DNA of 35,751 bases from the NCBI GenBank assembly GCA_027459725.1, contig DAIDHK010000002.1, positions 1 through 35,751 of the forward strand. Direction: 5' to 3'. The position numbers and the translations under genes were made by a program. Below, one piece after another: positions 26,652 through 35,191 of the stretch (its first letter is position 1; each line of letters starts with the position of its first letter). The notes under the pieces were generated by a model. That model was not told where the DNA came from. It ran no database searches and saw nothing but the letters and a program-made list of their open reading frames with translations. This DNA is from Candidatus Levyibacteriota bacterium. Lineage in GTDB: Bacteria; Patescibacteriota; Microgenomatia; Levybacterales; UBA12049.

Positions 26652-28835
26652 TCAATAGTTTACCACCTTGTTGATTTTAATTGTTTTATTTTCACTAATT
26701 ACGAATTTTATAATACTATTTTTCATTTTTTCTGGTTTACCTAACCACCATGTTAAATATTGCATGTTCATAGTAAATGATGCGAACTGACTTCCAGTGC
26801 CTTTACCTAACAAACTATAGCTTTCTCCACCTGATTGTTTAATAATACTTTTAGCAGAAATTAATCTGTCTGCATATGAAATTTGTGGGTAAAATGGCAT
26901 TTTTGAAAAAGCTGTTTTAATATTTGATACTCCTAAGAATATTAATAGAACTGTTATAACAAAAGAAGATATTTTATGTCTAACAAATGCTTGCGCAAAT
27001 ATATATCCTTCTAAGAGAAAGATAAGAGGTAAAAACATTGGTAGATAAGCTTGAGAGTTCACACCTCCACCTATAAAACCTATTAATAAAACCAATAATA
27101 TAAAAATAGTACTATTTAAATATATATTTCGATATTTGTATACTGAATAAATCAAATAAAATCCACTAAATAGAGAGATTACTACAGCAATATAAATCAA
27201 ACCTGGAAGAATAGCTTGGTTGTATGCAATCCAGAGAAAAGTCAAAGAATTAAGTGGGTTACCGGAATGATGTAAACTTAGTAACTGTAGTATTTTATAA
27301 ATAATCCAGGCCATATATCCAAATGTCTGAGGAAATCCATGTCCAATATCATAAATTAACATCGGCACTAAAGGTATGATTAATAATACAATTGATTTTA
27401 ATATAATGTGACTATTTTGAATGCTTTTCCACCATTTTGTATTTTTTTTGTATCCATAAACCAGTAAAACACTAACAATGGCAAAAAACAAACTAGTAGA
27501 TATTTCTAAATTATATAGTAAAGATAACATAAACAATACCCAGGGGAAATAGGCCGGTTTGTTATTTATCCAGTTAAATATAAAAAATATTAACAAAGAC
27601 ACTGCAAAAGGAATCAAAGTAGTATGATAAGGCATACGGTCAAACATAATTCCCAAAGGAGAAGTGGCATAAAAAAAAGCTGCAATGATACCGCTAGGAT
27701 AGCCAAAGAAATTATTACCAATCCGATAAAGCAAGTAAGATGTTGCTAAAGCAGACAGTGCAGATATAGCAGCTCCTGCTAAAGGATTAAAGTGAAAGAT
27801 TAATAGCCCGATTGCCAGCACATAAGTCCACAAGGGACCTTGATGCAACCAAACATGACTTGAAGTAATACCAACCAAAGGGATTATATGATCAACAATC
27901 ATATTTTTAGCAGATAAATAAAACCAAGCTTGATCTCCTATAAAGAACATTTCATGAGGTAAGTTATATAGTCTTATACCAATGGTTAATGTTAAAACAA
28001 AAAACAAAATAATATTAACGGGAGTTATATTTAACATAAAATCTAGTATTTTACTTAAAATTGACCCGTAATTCTTCGTAAAATAATACTGCCTGCTGTT
28101 TTTAAATATTAAATCAGTTTTGGAATTTGGTGCAGTGGATTTTCCCCAAAAATGTATTATTTTACTGTCAGGGACTATAGCAATTTTATAACCCATCTTT
28201 TTAACACGATTACAAAGATCAAACTCTTCAAAATATAAAAAGAATTTCTCGTCAAAACCCTTTATTTTTTCATAAATACTTCTTCTAATAACGAATGCAG
28301 AACCAGGCACAACATCAACATTTTTTATTTGTTTTTTATTCCAATTTTTTTGCCAGTAATCGCCGGCAATCCAATTATTTGGAAAATACTTGTTAATAAA
28401 ACTTAAAACAAAGATCGCTCTAAGAAAGGTTAATTTCTTGACCCCCTGAAGTTCATAGACTTGATAATGTTTATTCATTAACTGTGGGGCTGCAATTGCA
28501 TATTCATCATGTTTATTTAAAAAAGTAACTAAATTTTTAATATTATTATTTAAAATAATGGTATCTGGATTGAGAATATACAAATATCTACCTTTAGCAT
28601 CTTTAGCTCCCAAATTCATCCCCGCACCATAACCTATATTTCCCGGACTTTTTATATATTTTATAAATGGGAACTTATTAATCAATTCTTGACCAATTGT
28701 CTTCTTTTCATCATTATCCACTACAATAATCTCAGCTTTTATGTCTGACTTTACTTTAAGAATTGACCAAATGCAATTGAAAAGTATTTTTTTTACTTTA
28801 TAGTGAACGATTATAATTGAGACATCAGGTACCAT
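26652..28835 (-). CDS. Fusion of a GT2 glycosyltransferase with a GT-C membrane transferase
   Basis: The 727-residue protein has two parts. Residues 1-250 form a GT2 (rhamnosyltransferase WbbL-like) domain: VSIIIVHYK start, NPDT at 89-92, and the acceptor/catalytic region GFDEKFFLYFEEFDLC near 193-208. From about 270 onward there are about 11 transmembrane helices of a PMT/GT39-like enzyme, with acidic loop FIGDQAW (D301) and HQGPLW. The GT2 part would act in the cytoplasm and the GT-C part outside. No stop or frameshift lies between them, so it is a genuine fusion frame. It starts 3 nt after the flippase stop. Confidence 0.86.
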   Translation of the reverse strand: MVPDVSIIIVHYKVKKILFNCIWSILKVKSDIKAEIIVVDNDEKKTIGQELINKFPFIKYIKSPGNIGYGAGMNLGAKDAKGRYLYILNPDTIILNNNIKNLVTFLNKHDEYAIAAPQLMNKHYQVYELQGVKKLTFLRAIFVLSFINKYFPNNWIAGDYWQKNWNKKQIKNVDVVPGSAFVIRRSIYEKIKGFDEKFFLYFEEFDLCNRVKKMGYKIAIVPDSKIIHFWGKSTAPNSKTDLIFKNSRQYYFTKNYGSILSKILDFMLNITPVNIILFFVLTLTIGIRLYNLPHEMFFIGDQAWFYLSAKNMIVDHIIPLVGITSSHVWLHQGPLWTYVLAIGLLIFHFNPLAGAAISALSALATSYLLYRIGNNFFGYPSGIIAAFFYATSPLGIMFDRMPYHTTLIPFAVSLLIFFIFNWINNKPAYFPWVLFMLSLLYNLEISTSLFFAIVSVLLVYGYKKNTKWWKSIQNSHIILKSIVLLIIPLVPMLIYDIGHGFPQTFGYMAWIIYKILQLLSLHHSGNPLNSLTFLWIAYNQAILPGLIYIAVVISLFSGFYLIYSVYKYRNIYLNSTIFILLVLLIGFIGGGVNSQAYLPMFLPLIFLLEGYIFAQAFVRHKISSFVITVLLIFLGVSNIKTAFSKMPFYPQISYADRLISAKSIIKQSGGESYSLLGKGTGSQFASFTMNMQYLTWWLGKPEKMKNSIIKFVISENKTIKINKVVNY

Positions 28836-28838
28836 ATA

Positions 28839-30053
28839 TTAATACAAAACCTTGAGGACATAATAAATTTGTGGAAGTATCCCAATTAATGATCCGATTA
28901 ATACCGCGTAAGCAGCCCCAATTATTCCATATTGAGTAACCATAGGAAAGATAAAGACAACAATTGCTAAAAAGTTTATTAGGGTTACTAAAGTAACATA
29001 CTCCTGCTTTTTTAAAGCAAAAAGCAGTGTTGTGGTCAATCCGAATATTCCTCTCATTACAGCAACGAATAGTAGAACTCTCAGTACTGGTACAATAGAA
29101 ATCCAGCTTGAGCCTAGAATAATATTTACTGCAAAAGGAGCAATTATCCACATAAGCAAACTAAATATAACACTTAAAATAACAGTTATTAAAGTTCTTA
29201 TAAACGCTCTTCTTAACCTATGCAGATCATCGGATATTTTTACGTAGACAGGTAATGTCACTTTTGCAAACATATCGAAAAGCTGAATTATAGGGTATAC
29301 TGAGAATCTATAGGCCATTTGATAAAAACCTAGCTGCGTAGCATTTAATAACCTACCTACTACAAAATCGTCAAAATTTAAGAAAAAGTAGTTAAAAACT
29401 CCTGCTAATGTTATCCATTTACCTCTATGGAATATTTTACTAATATACTGCTTATGGATTTTAAACTTGGGTTTTTCTTTAAATATAATAAAAGATATAA
29501 TAACTTCAGCAAATACACTGAATACCTGACCAAAAACTATACTAAGAACGGAGTGAGTAATGAATGCAAGTGAAATAGCTATTATTGCATCTATTAACAA
29601 CAATCCTGTTCGAAAGTAAAATTCCTTATTGAACTGTAGTTCTTTTTGAAAGATAACTTCAGAAGGATTTATAAAACCCCTTAAAAAGGGTACTATACTA
29701 AGTATTAAAATGACGGTTGTTGCTGCGGGCGAATGAAAAAAATTTGCTATAAGAGGCGCAAATAAAAGCAATACCAAACTAATAATTATTCCTCTTCCAA
29801 TAGAGACAATCCATGCACTATCCAGATGAACGCTAATATCGTCTCTCTCCTGGACTAAAAATACATTTACACCAGTCTCTGTTAAAGTCTCGAGCAACGT
29901 TAACATTAGAGATGCAATACCAAATATCCCAAATTGAATAGGAGTTAAAAATCTAGCTAACACCAATATTTTTGCTAAACCTAGAACTTTAGTTACTCCT
30001 TGCAAAGAGACGGTCCAGGATACGCCCCACAAGGTCTGTTTTGTATATCCCAT
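28839..30053 (-). CDS. Wzx-type polysaccharide flippase (MOP superfamily)
   Basis: The 404-residue polytopic protein has about 12 transmembrane helices. It starts with GYTKQTLWGVSWTVSLQG and LARFLTPIQFGIFGIASL, typical of polysaccharide-synthesis/export (WzxC-like) flippases, and contains the YQMAYRFS region. It would move the lipid-linked glycan across the membrane. It is shorter than the usual 14-helix form, probably missing C-terminal helices. TACAAT lies exactly 6 nt before the ATG, immediately after the upstream stop, so an internal leaderless promoter is possible. No Shine-Dalgarno. Confidence 0.87.
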   Translation of the reverse strand: MGYTKQTLWGVSWTVSLQGVTKVLGLAKILVLARFLTPIQFGIFGIASLMLTLLETLTETGVNVFLVQERDDISVHLDSAWIVSIGRGIIISLVLLLFAPLIANFFHSPAATTVILILSIVPFLRGFINPSEVIFQKELQFNKEFYFRTGLLLIDAIIAISLAFITHSVLSIVFGQVFSVFAEVIISFIIFKEKPKFKIHKQYISKIFHRGKWITLAGVFNYFFLNFDDFVVGRLLNATQLGFYQMAYRFSVYPIIQLFDMFAKVTLPVYVKISDDLHRLRRAFIRTLITVILSVIFSLLMWIIAPFAVNIILGSSWISIVPVLRVLLFVAVMRGIFGLTTTLLFALKKQEYVTLVTLINFLAIVVFIFPMVTQYGIIGAAYAVLIGSLIGILPQIYYVLKVLY

Positions 30054-30065
30054 ATGTTTATTGTA

Positions 30066-31034
30066 TCAAATAATTGAGCTTAGAGTGCGTTTATCCAAAA
30101 TCTTTTTTAGTAAAGATATTGAACCAAGCACTGTTCCAGCTATAACACAAATATCAGATATTCCTTGTAATAGAGGCAAAATAATTAATGCTTGCACTCC
30201 AAGTACATATCTATAGTTTTTATAAATAGACCATATACAATATATTATAAAGCAAGTCATTATCCATATGAAAAGAAATAAAGAATGATATAAAATCAGA
30301 TAAACTATTAATATGGCTAAAATCAAATAACGTAAGAAAATTAATATCACTTTTACACGGATTATTCCTGCTTCCGCATCTCCAAGCGCGAATCTAAAAA
30401 TCATTTTTATAAATTTAAAGATATTGGTAGGTGGTATCCATTCAACTATCGCTGATTTAACGAATGTTATGTTCTTTTTGTATAATATTAATTTTTTACT
30501 AAATGCATAATCTTCATTATGTGAAAGTTTTTCATCGAATCCACCTAAATCCTCCCAAACTTTTTTTCTAAACGCCATTGATCTTGTAGCAGGCAAGAAG
30601 TTTGCAGGAGCTATTTTATCCGGCATAACCAGAACATACGGAACTTCACATTGCTCAAAAATATTACTGGCCTTACCTCTATAATATCCCGCCACAACTT
30701 CTACGTGTTTATCTATAAATGGTCTAGTTATATTTTTGATCCAATTCTTATCTAGAACACAACCTGCATCTGAGCATAATATAATATTGTTTCTAGAGTT
30801 TTCAATTGCTAAGTTCCTTCCTACAGAACGATTGCCCTTTTTTTGTAATATAATTATCTTAATTTTATGTTCTATTGAGAATTGTTTAATTATACTTAAA
30901 GTCCCATCAGTTGATCCTCCATCAACAATAATAAGTTCATTAGGTAATATGGACTGATTCACAATTGATTCTAAAAAACTTAAGATATTAATTTCTTCAT
31001 TAAAAACCGTGGAGATAAATGTAGTTTTCATCAT
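30066..31034 (-). CDS. GT2 family glycosyltransferase with C-terminal membrane helices
   Basis: The protein of about 322 residues has the GT2 start TTFISTVFNEE, VDGGSTDGT, a DxD-like CSDAG, and the region GGFDEKLSHNEDYAFSKKL, followed by three or four C-terminal transmembrane helices. This layout fits a membrane-associated transferase acting on a lipid-linked acceptor. The ATG at 31034 is chosen because it overlaps the upstream stop (ATGA) and follows GGGGA at short spacing. A longer frame from ATG 31046 and a one-codon-shorter ATG at 31031 are alternatives. Confidence 0.85.
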   Translation of the reverse strand: MMKTTFISTVFNEEINILSFLESIVNQSILPNELIIVDGGSTDGTLSIIKQFSIEHKIKIIILQKKGNRSVGRNLAIENSRNNIILCSDAGCVLDKNWIKNITRPFIDKHVEVVAGYYRGKASNIFEQCEVPYVLVMPDKIAPANFLPATRSMAFRKKVWEDLGGFDEKLSHNEDYAFSKKLILYKKNITFVKSAIVEWIPPTNIFKFIKMIFRFALGDAEAGIIRVKVILIFLRYLILAILIVYLILYHSLFLFIWIMTCFIIYCIWSIYKNYRYVLGVQALIILPLLQGISDICVIAGTVLGSISLLKKILDKRTLSSII

Positions 31035-32038
31035 TGCTTTCCCCATAATTGTAAATATAAATCAGAAACTCTTTCCCATGTTTGATCTTTTGCCCAAAGG
31101 AAACCTTGTTCTACTTTTTTCTTTTCCAACTCTGGATTTGCTAAATATTTTTCAATTATAGCTATAATTTCATTATCGCTGTTTACAATAGTAATAAATT
31201 TAGCAAATGGAGTTAATTCCAAATAATCTTTTTTAAGCGGATTATCATATACAGCAATAACAGGACGTTTAGCAATTAATGCTTCTAAAATAGTTAAGTA
31301 TCCAGAAACAAAGGCGTAATGATGATTTATGTAATAACTTTTCGGATCCCTCTTGACACCTATATAATTTACTGATGAATCTATATGTTTTTTTAATAGG
31401 CCTTCCCCTACCACAGTAAGTGTAAACTTTGAGTACCTACTCCTGATAACTTTATATGCTGACAAGTATGTGTTAATCCCTGTGTCGTTACTCAATCTTC
31501 CGATAAAAAAAGCAGAATATTTATTATTAATATTCTTATTCTTTATCATATCAGCGCCACCATACGATATGTAGTCAGGTTTTGTTCCATACCAGCTTTG
31601 AATAAAACTTCCTATGCATATATTGCCTTTAGATAATATTTCGGCCAGTTTTCTTCCCAAAACTGCTCTATTTTTTAAAGGATAGCCCTCATAACCATGA
31701 AAAGTTATGTATACAGGTTTATTAAAATACAATATTTTTAAGGGAAAATACCAGAAAAATATATCGTGACAATGAACCACATCAGAATCTAATATAATTT
31801 TTTTTAATTTCCAAATCTCTTTCCAAATTCTAAATTTTTTAAACCAGTCTTCTTTGCCTTGATTAATTCTTATTATGTTTATTCCATCTAGATTTTCTTC
31901 AGATTTAAACCCATGATTTTCAGTTATTATTGTAACTTGATGCCCGTATGATATTAGATTTTTACTAATCTTATAAACATGCTTTTCTACCCCTCCAATA
32001 TGAGGGTAAAATAAACGAGTAATAAATATAATTTTCAT
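31031..32038 (-). CDS. GT4 family glycosyltransferase
   Basis: The 335-residue GT-B protein has the N-terminal pattern RLFYPHIGGVEKHVYKIS, a linker, and a C-terminal nucleotide-binding domain with FIGRLSNDTGI and LTVVGEG. The usual EX7E motif is altered: the first Glu region reads SGYLTILEALIAKRPVIAV, keeping only the second Glu. The short length (about 370 is common) and the changed motif may mean altered sugar specificity. It is the first gene of the glycan operon, with TATAAT exactly 6 nt before its ATG. Confidence 0.87.
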   Translation of the reverse strand: MKIIFITRLFYPHIGGVEKHVYKISKNLISYGHQVTIITENHGFKSEENLDGINIIRINQGKEDWFKKFRIWKEIWKLKKIILDSDVVHCHDIFFWYFPLKILYFNKPVYITFHGYEGYPLKNRAVLGRKLAEILSKGNICIGSFIQSWYGTKPDYISYGGADMIKNKNINNKYSAFFIGRLSNDTGINTYLSAYKVIRSRYSKFTLTVVGEGLLKKHIDSSVNYIGVKRDPKSYYINHHYAFVSGYLTILEALIAKRPVIAVYDNPLKKDYLELTPFAKFITIVNSDNEIIAIIEKYLANPELEKKKVEQGFLWAKDQTWERVSDLYLQLWGKQ

Positions 32039-32083
32039 GTTTATATTATAGCTGATTAATTATACTGGTGTTATAATTGCTAT
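32039..32083. promoter_or_regulatory. 45-bp divergent pair of leaderless promoters
   Basis: On the minus strand TATAAT (32045-32050) lies 6 nt before ATG 32038. On the plus strand TATAAT (32072-32077) lies 6 nt before GTG 32084. The two -10 boxes are 21 bp apart, so each polymerase footprint covers the other promoter and the two units probably compete. Neither -35 region matches the consensus. Confidence 0.65.
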
Positions 32084-32842
32084 GTGTCCAAATTTTATAG
32101 TTCGCAAAAATATAAATTATATGAAACCTTTCATAAAGACAGAAGATTACAAAAACGTATCATTGACGAGAATAACTTTACATATAAAGAAATATTAAAA
32201 ACTATTCGCCCATACATAAAAACATCTAAAAAAGTCTTAGATATTGGATCTGGAGTTGGAACAATAGATTTTTACTTAGCCTCAAAAGGAATAAATACAA
32301 CAGGAATTGAAATTTCCCAAAAAGCTGTAGCTTTAGCTAAGGTGAATAGTCGTTTTTTAGGACTTGATAAAAAAACAAAATTTATTTCCGCTAATTTTTC
32401 GAATTATAAATCCAAAGAGAAGTTTGATTTAGTTATTCTATCAGAAGTTATTGAACATCTGGAAAATGAAAAAGAGATTTTATTTAAAATAAAAAACTTT
32501 ATGAATAAAAATTCAGTTCTTATAATTACTACACCCTCTCAAAAGGCTCCATTATATAAATTGGGTTTATTAAAACAATTTGATCTTAACGTAGGACACA
32601 TTAGAAGATATACAACAGAGAGTTTGAAGGATTTATTAGAAAAGAATGGCTTTAAAGTCATACATATTAGTAAACATGAAGGCATTTTGCGTAATTTCCT
32701 TTTTACAAACCCAGTTGCCGGAAGACTAGTCCGCATTATACGTTGGCAAATTGGAGACTTAGTCAGTTTCATGGATAACCTCACTATCCCTTTATTAGGA
32801 GAATCAAATATTCATATAATAGCAAAAGTTCTAAAAGACTAA
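32084..32842 (+). CDS. Class I SAM-dependent methyltransferase
   Basis: The 252-residue protein has the SAM-binding motif VLDIGSGVGTIDF, an acidic TGIEIS strand end, and FDLVILSEVIEHLEN typical of the Methyltransf_11/UbiG-like group. A GHIRRYT segment follows, seen in methyltransferases of polysaccharide loci. Substrate is unknown; methylation of a glycan is suggested only by location. GTG 32084 is chosen because +1 falls on it; the nearby ATG 32082 is out of frame. No Shine-Dalgarno. Confidence 0.86.
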   Translation: MSKFYSSQKYKLYETFHKDRRLQKRIIDENNFTYKEILKTIRPYIKTSKKVLDIGSGVGTIDFYLASKGINTTGIEISQKAVALAKVNSRFLGLDKKTKFISANFSNYKSKEKFDLVILSEVIEHLENEKEILFKIKNFMNKNSVLIITTPSQKAPLYKLGLLKQFDLNVGHIRRYTTESLKDLLEKNGFKVIHISKHEGILRNFLFTNPVAGRLVRIIRWQIGDLVSFMDNLTIPLLGESNIHIIAKVLKD

Positions 32843-32896
32843 TAACACAATTTTATATGTTAGAGGATAAGTTGTAGATTATATTTTTAATTTAAG

Positions 32897-32970
32897 TGGA
32901 CTTGAGAGGATTCGAACCTCTGACCTTTCGAATGTGAATCGAACGCTCTAACCAGCTGAGCTACAAATCC
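32897..32970 (-). tRNA. tRNA-Val (anticodon CAC)
   Basis: The minus strand gives acceptor GGATTTG/CAAGTCC (one G-U pair), D arm GCTC...GAGC, anticodon stem TTCGA/TCGAA around TTCACAT (anticodon CAC, reads GTG), and T arm AGAGG/CCTCT with TTCGAAT. The discriminator is A and no CCA is encoded. It is divergent from lepB, 34 nt from the lepB -35 box. Confidence 0.95.
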
Positions 32971-33004
32971 CGATCAAACAGTATTTTAACAATTTTTCTT
33001 ACGG

Positions 33005-33039
33005 TTGACAAACGCATGCCTATTCTCGATAATATGAGA
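33005..33039 (+). promoter_or_regulatory. Consensus leaderless promoter of lepB
   Basis: A perfect TTGACA (33005-33010), exactly 17 nt, and GATAAT (33028-33033) are followed by exactly 6 nt and ATG 33040. The upstream in-frame ATGs at 33016 and 33034 lie within or directly after the promoter and would be upstream of the transcript start. Confidence 0.8.
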
Positions 33040-33603
33040 ATGGAAATTTTCAAAAAGGTATGGGCGTTCCTGATCGATAGCTTTCAAACAATCCTTCTTG
33101 CGGCTTCTATATTTCTTGTGGTATATCTTTTTATATTTAGACCATTCCAAGTTAGCGGTTTATCTATGTATCCAAATTTTCATGATAAAGAATATATTCT
33201 CACAAGCATTATCTCAATTAAGCTAGCACCACTTAAAAGAGGAGATGTCATTGTGTTTATTGCACCTGACGATCCTTCTAAAGATTATATTAAACGGATA
33301 ATAGGTCTTCCAGGTGATACAATCATGTTGAAAAATGGTAACGTATATGAGAATGGTAAACTATATAATGAGTCTAGTTATCTTAAACCTACCGTCAAAA
33401 CATACGGAGGAGCCTTTCTGAGAGAAGGAGTGACTATAACGGTTCCTCAAGGAAACTATTTCGTTATGGGTGATAATAGGCCAGAAAGCTCAGATTCGAG
33501 AGAATGGGGTTATGTAAGCTTCGGAGCGGTTATCGGTAAATCTTTCTTGGTATATTGGCCAGCTAATAGAATGCAATTTATAACTAACCCATTTAAAAAC
33601 TAA
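33040..33603 (+). CDS. lepB: Signal peptidase I
   Basis: The 187-residue protein has one N-terminal transmembrane anchor (about 14-33) and an extracytoplasmic Ser/Lys-dyad protease domain: S42 in SGLSMYPN, K85 in DYIKRIIGLPGD, and the MGDNR box near the C-terminus. It cleaves signal peptides of exported proteins. The start at 33040 is set by the promoter; earlier starts at 33016 or 33034 add only 2-8 residues. It converges with parB across 36 bp in which no clear terminator is visible. Confidence 0.95.
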   Translation: MEIFKKVWAFLIDSFQTILLAASIFLVVYLFIFRPFQVSGLSMYPNFHDKEYILTSIISIKLAPLKRGDVIVFIAPDDPSKDYIKRIIGLPGDTIMLKNGNVYENGKLYNESSYLKPTVKTYGGAFLREGVTITVPQGNYFVMGDNRPESSDSREWGYVSFGAVIGKSFLVYWPANRMQFITNPFKN

Positions 33604-33639
33604 TACGAGCGTGAGAAGTATATACTGATATTTTAAACC

Positions 33640-34455
33640 TTAAGCTTCCAGAAGTATTTTATGAATTTTTTTAACCGCTTCACCTGTCTTCTCCAAATCT
33701 CCTTTTACTTCAATCACAATTCTAGCTAATTTACTAGATTGTTCGATTTTTACTTTGCTAAACTCATATTTTGATTTAATTTCTTCAGCCATTGCATCCT
33801 GTTCTGGAATCCATAATTTATCCTTTGCTTCATGAGGTTCTTTTTTCTGAACTTCACCTTTTATTTTTCTTGCTATCTCTTCGGTTTGACGAACTGTAGC
33901 ATTTTCACGCAGAATTCTCTTAAACACTTCGAGCATCAGTTTCTGATCCCCAAGAGAAATTAAAGGTCGTACATGTCCTTCAGTGATTACACCGGCCACC
34001 AACGCATCCTTAATAGCATCTGGAAGCGACAACAAACGGATAGTATTCGAAACTGCAGGAGCACTTTTGCCAACTCTTTTTGCAACTTCATTTGTACCAA
34101 GACCAAACTCATCAATCAGTCTCTTATATGCAAGTGCCTTTTCGATTGGATTAAGATCTTCACGCTGGACATTCTCTACAATTGCCATTTCTAACATACC
34201 CTGAGGAGTGGTTATTTTTACTACAACGGGAACTCTAGTCAAACCAGCCAAACGTGAAGCTCTCCACCTTCTTTCACCAGCTATTATTTGATAACCTGCG
34301 GGTGTTTGAGCAACTACAATTGGCTGCAAAACACCCTGTTCACGAATTGATTCGACTAAATCAGAAAGGGACTCTTGAGTAATAACTCCCCGAGGTTGCA
34401 AAGGATTAGATTGAAGCTGGTTAATATCTAACTCAATTACGCTATTATTTTCCAT
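33640..34455 (-). CDS. parB: ParB/Spo0J chromosome-partitioning protein
   Basis: The 271-residue protein has the N-terminal CTP-binding module with AGERRWRA and [14 protein letters not shown], and the helix-turn-helix [23 protein letters not shown] that reads parS. A linker (about 185-215) and a C-terminal dimerisation domain follow. All diagnostic boxes are intact, so it should form CTP-dependent clamps on parS. It starts 11 nt inside the end of rpmA and is coupled to ribosomal protein genes; no parA is in the window. Confidence 0.95.
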   Translation of the reverse strand: MENNSVIELDINQLQSNPLQPRGVITQESLSDLVESIREQGVLQPIVVAQTPAGYQIIAGERRWRASRLAGLTRVPVVVKITTPQGMLEMAIVENVQREDLNPIEKALAYKRLIDEFGLGTNEVAKRVGKSAPAVSNTIRLLSLPDAIKDALVAGVITEGHVRPLISLGDQKLMLEVFKRILRENATVRQTEEIARKIKGEVQKKEPHEAKDKLWIPEQDAMAEEIKSKYEFSKVKIEQSSKLARIVIEVKGDLEKTGEAVKKIHKILLEA

Positions 34456-34699
34456 GAATTATTTGAACTACTTGCTTACCTTTATGTTGTGCAAAATTAA
34501 CGATACCTTGTTTTACAGCGTACAAAGTAAAATCATGACCCATTTTTACTCCCTCTCCAGGGAAGAATTGACTACCGCGTTGCCGAACAATTATATTACC
34601 TGATATTACTTCATCTCCACCATATTTCTTCACGCCCAAACGTTTAGCGATCGAATCTCTATTACCTTTTACTGAACCTTGTGCTTTTGTATGTGCCAT
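34445..34699 (-). CDS. rpmA: 50S ribosomal protein L27
   Basis: The 84-residue protein matches bL27, with [15 protein letters not shown] at the N-terminus and GNIIVRQRG and [14 protein letters not shown] in the core. The N-terminus begins directly with the mature-type sequence, with no cleavable extension. It lies 63 nt downstream of rplU. No clear Shine-Dalgarno. Confidence 0.97.
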   Translation of the reverse strand: MAHTKAQGSVKGNRDSIAKRLGVKKYGGDEVISGNIIVRQRGSQFFPGEGVKMGHDFTLYAVKQGIVNFAQHKGKQVVQIIHGK

Positions 34700-34762
34700 A
34701 TTTTATTTTTTCTTGTGAAAACTTACTCAGTTTAATCAAATTTTTCACAAATGTCAATAGTT

Positions 34763-35149
34763 TTACTCAGCTTTACCTTTGTTTATGCGAGGTTTGGCTG
34801 TCTTAGTTTCCTTTTCTTCAACTTTCTCTGGTTTTGTATTACCAATACTCATAACTTTGACCTCTGATAAAAACTGTCGATGACCAATGACCTTGCGATA
34901 GCGAACTTTAGATTTAAACTTGGAGACTCTAATCTTATCACCTTTAAGATGAGTTACCACTACAGCTTTAACTGGAACATCTCTTACTAAAGGAGTACCT
35001 AATATTACTTTACCTTCCTGATTCACCAATAAAACTTCAGAGAAAGCAAACTCAGAATTAGGTTCCTGACTGATATGTTCAACTTTCAAAGATTCACCTT
35101 CAGACACTCTATACTGCTTACCACCGGTTCTAATAACTGCGTATTTCAT
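34763..35149 (-). CDS. rplU: 50S ribosomal protein L21
   Basis: The 128-residue protein has the bL21 core (YAVIRTGGKQYRVSEGESL, then KFKSKVRYRKVIGHRQ) and a Lys/Glu-rich C-terminal extension of about 25 residues beyond the usual about 103. The gene is first in an rplU-rpmA-parB unit with its own strong promoter. A Shine-Dalgarno is not evident in the short leader. Confidence 0.96.
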   Translation of the reverse strand: MKYAVIRTGGKQYRVSEGESLKVEHISQEPNSEFAFSEVLLVNQEGKVILGTPLVRDVPVKAVVVTHLKGDKIRVSKFKSKVRYRKVIGHRQFLSEVKVMSIGNTKPEKVEEKETKTAKPRINKGKAE

Positions 35150-35162
35150 AAATAGTTGCTTA

Positions 35163-35191
35163 ATTATAGCAAATTACTAGCTAATTTCCAA
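35163..35191 (-). promoter_or_regulatory. sigma70 promoter of rplU-rpmA-parB
   Basis: On the minus strand TTGGAA (35186-35191), exactly 17 nt, and TATAAT (35163-35168) lie 13 nt before the rplU ATG, giving a predicted leader of about 7 nt. The -35 box is inside the last codons of rodA. Confidence 0.7.

Noticed and set aside
28825-29151. Cys-rich 108-codon minus-strand frame
   Set aside because: It is a shadow of the flippase gene in another frame; composition is not protein-like and there is no start signal.
33016-33039. Earlier lepB start codons at 33016 and 33034
   Set aside because: They lie within or directly after a consensus promoter and would be upstream of the predicted transcript start.
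33604-33639. Bidirectional terminator between lepB and parB
   Set aside because: Only very short complementary stretches and no hairpin with a T-tract are present in the 36 bp.
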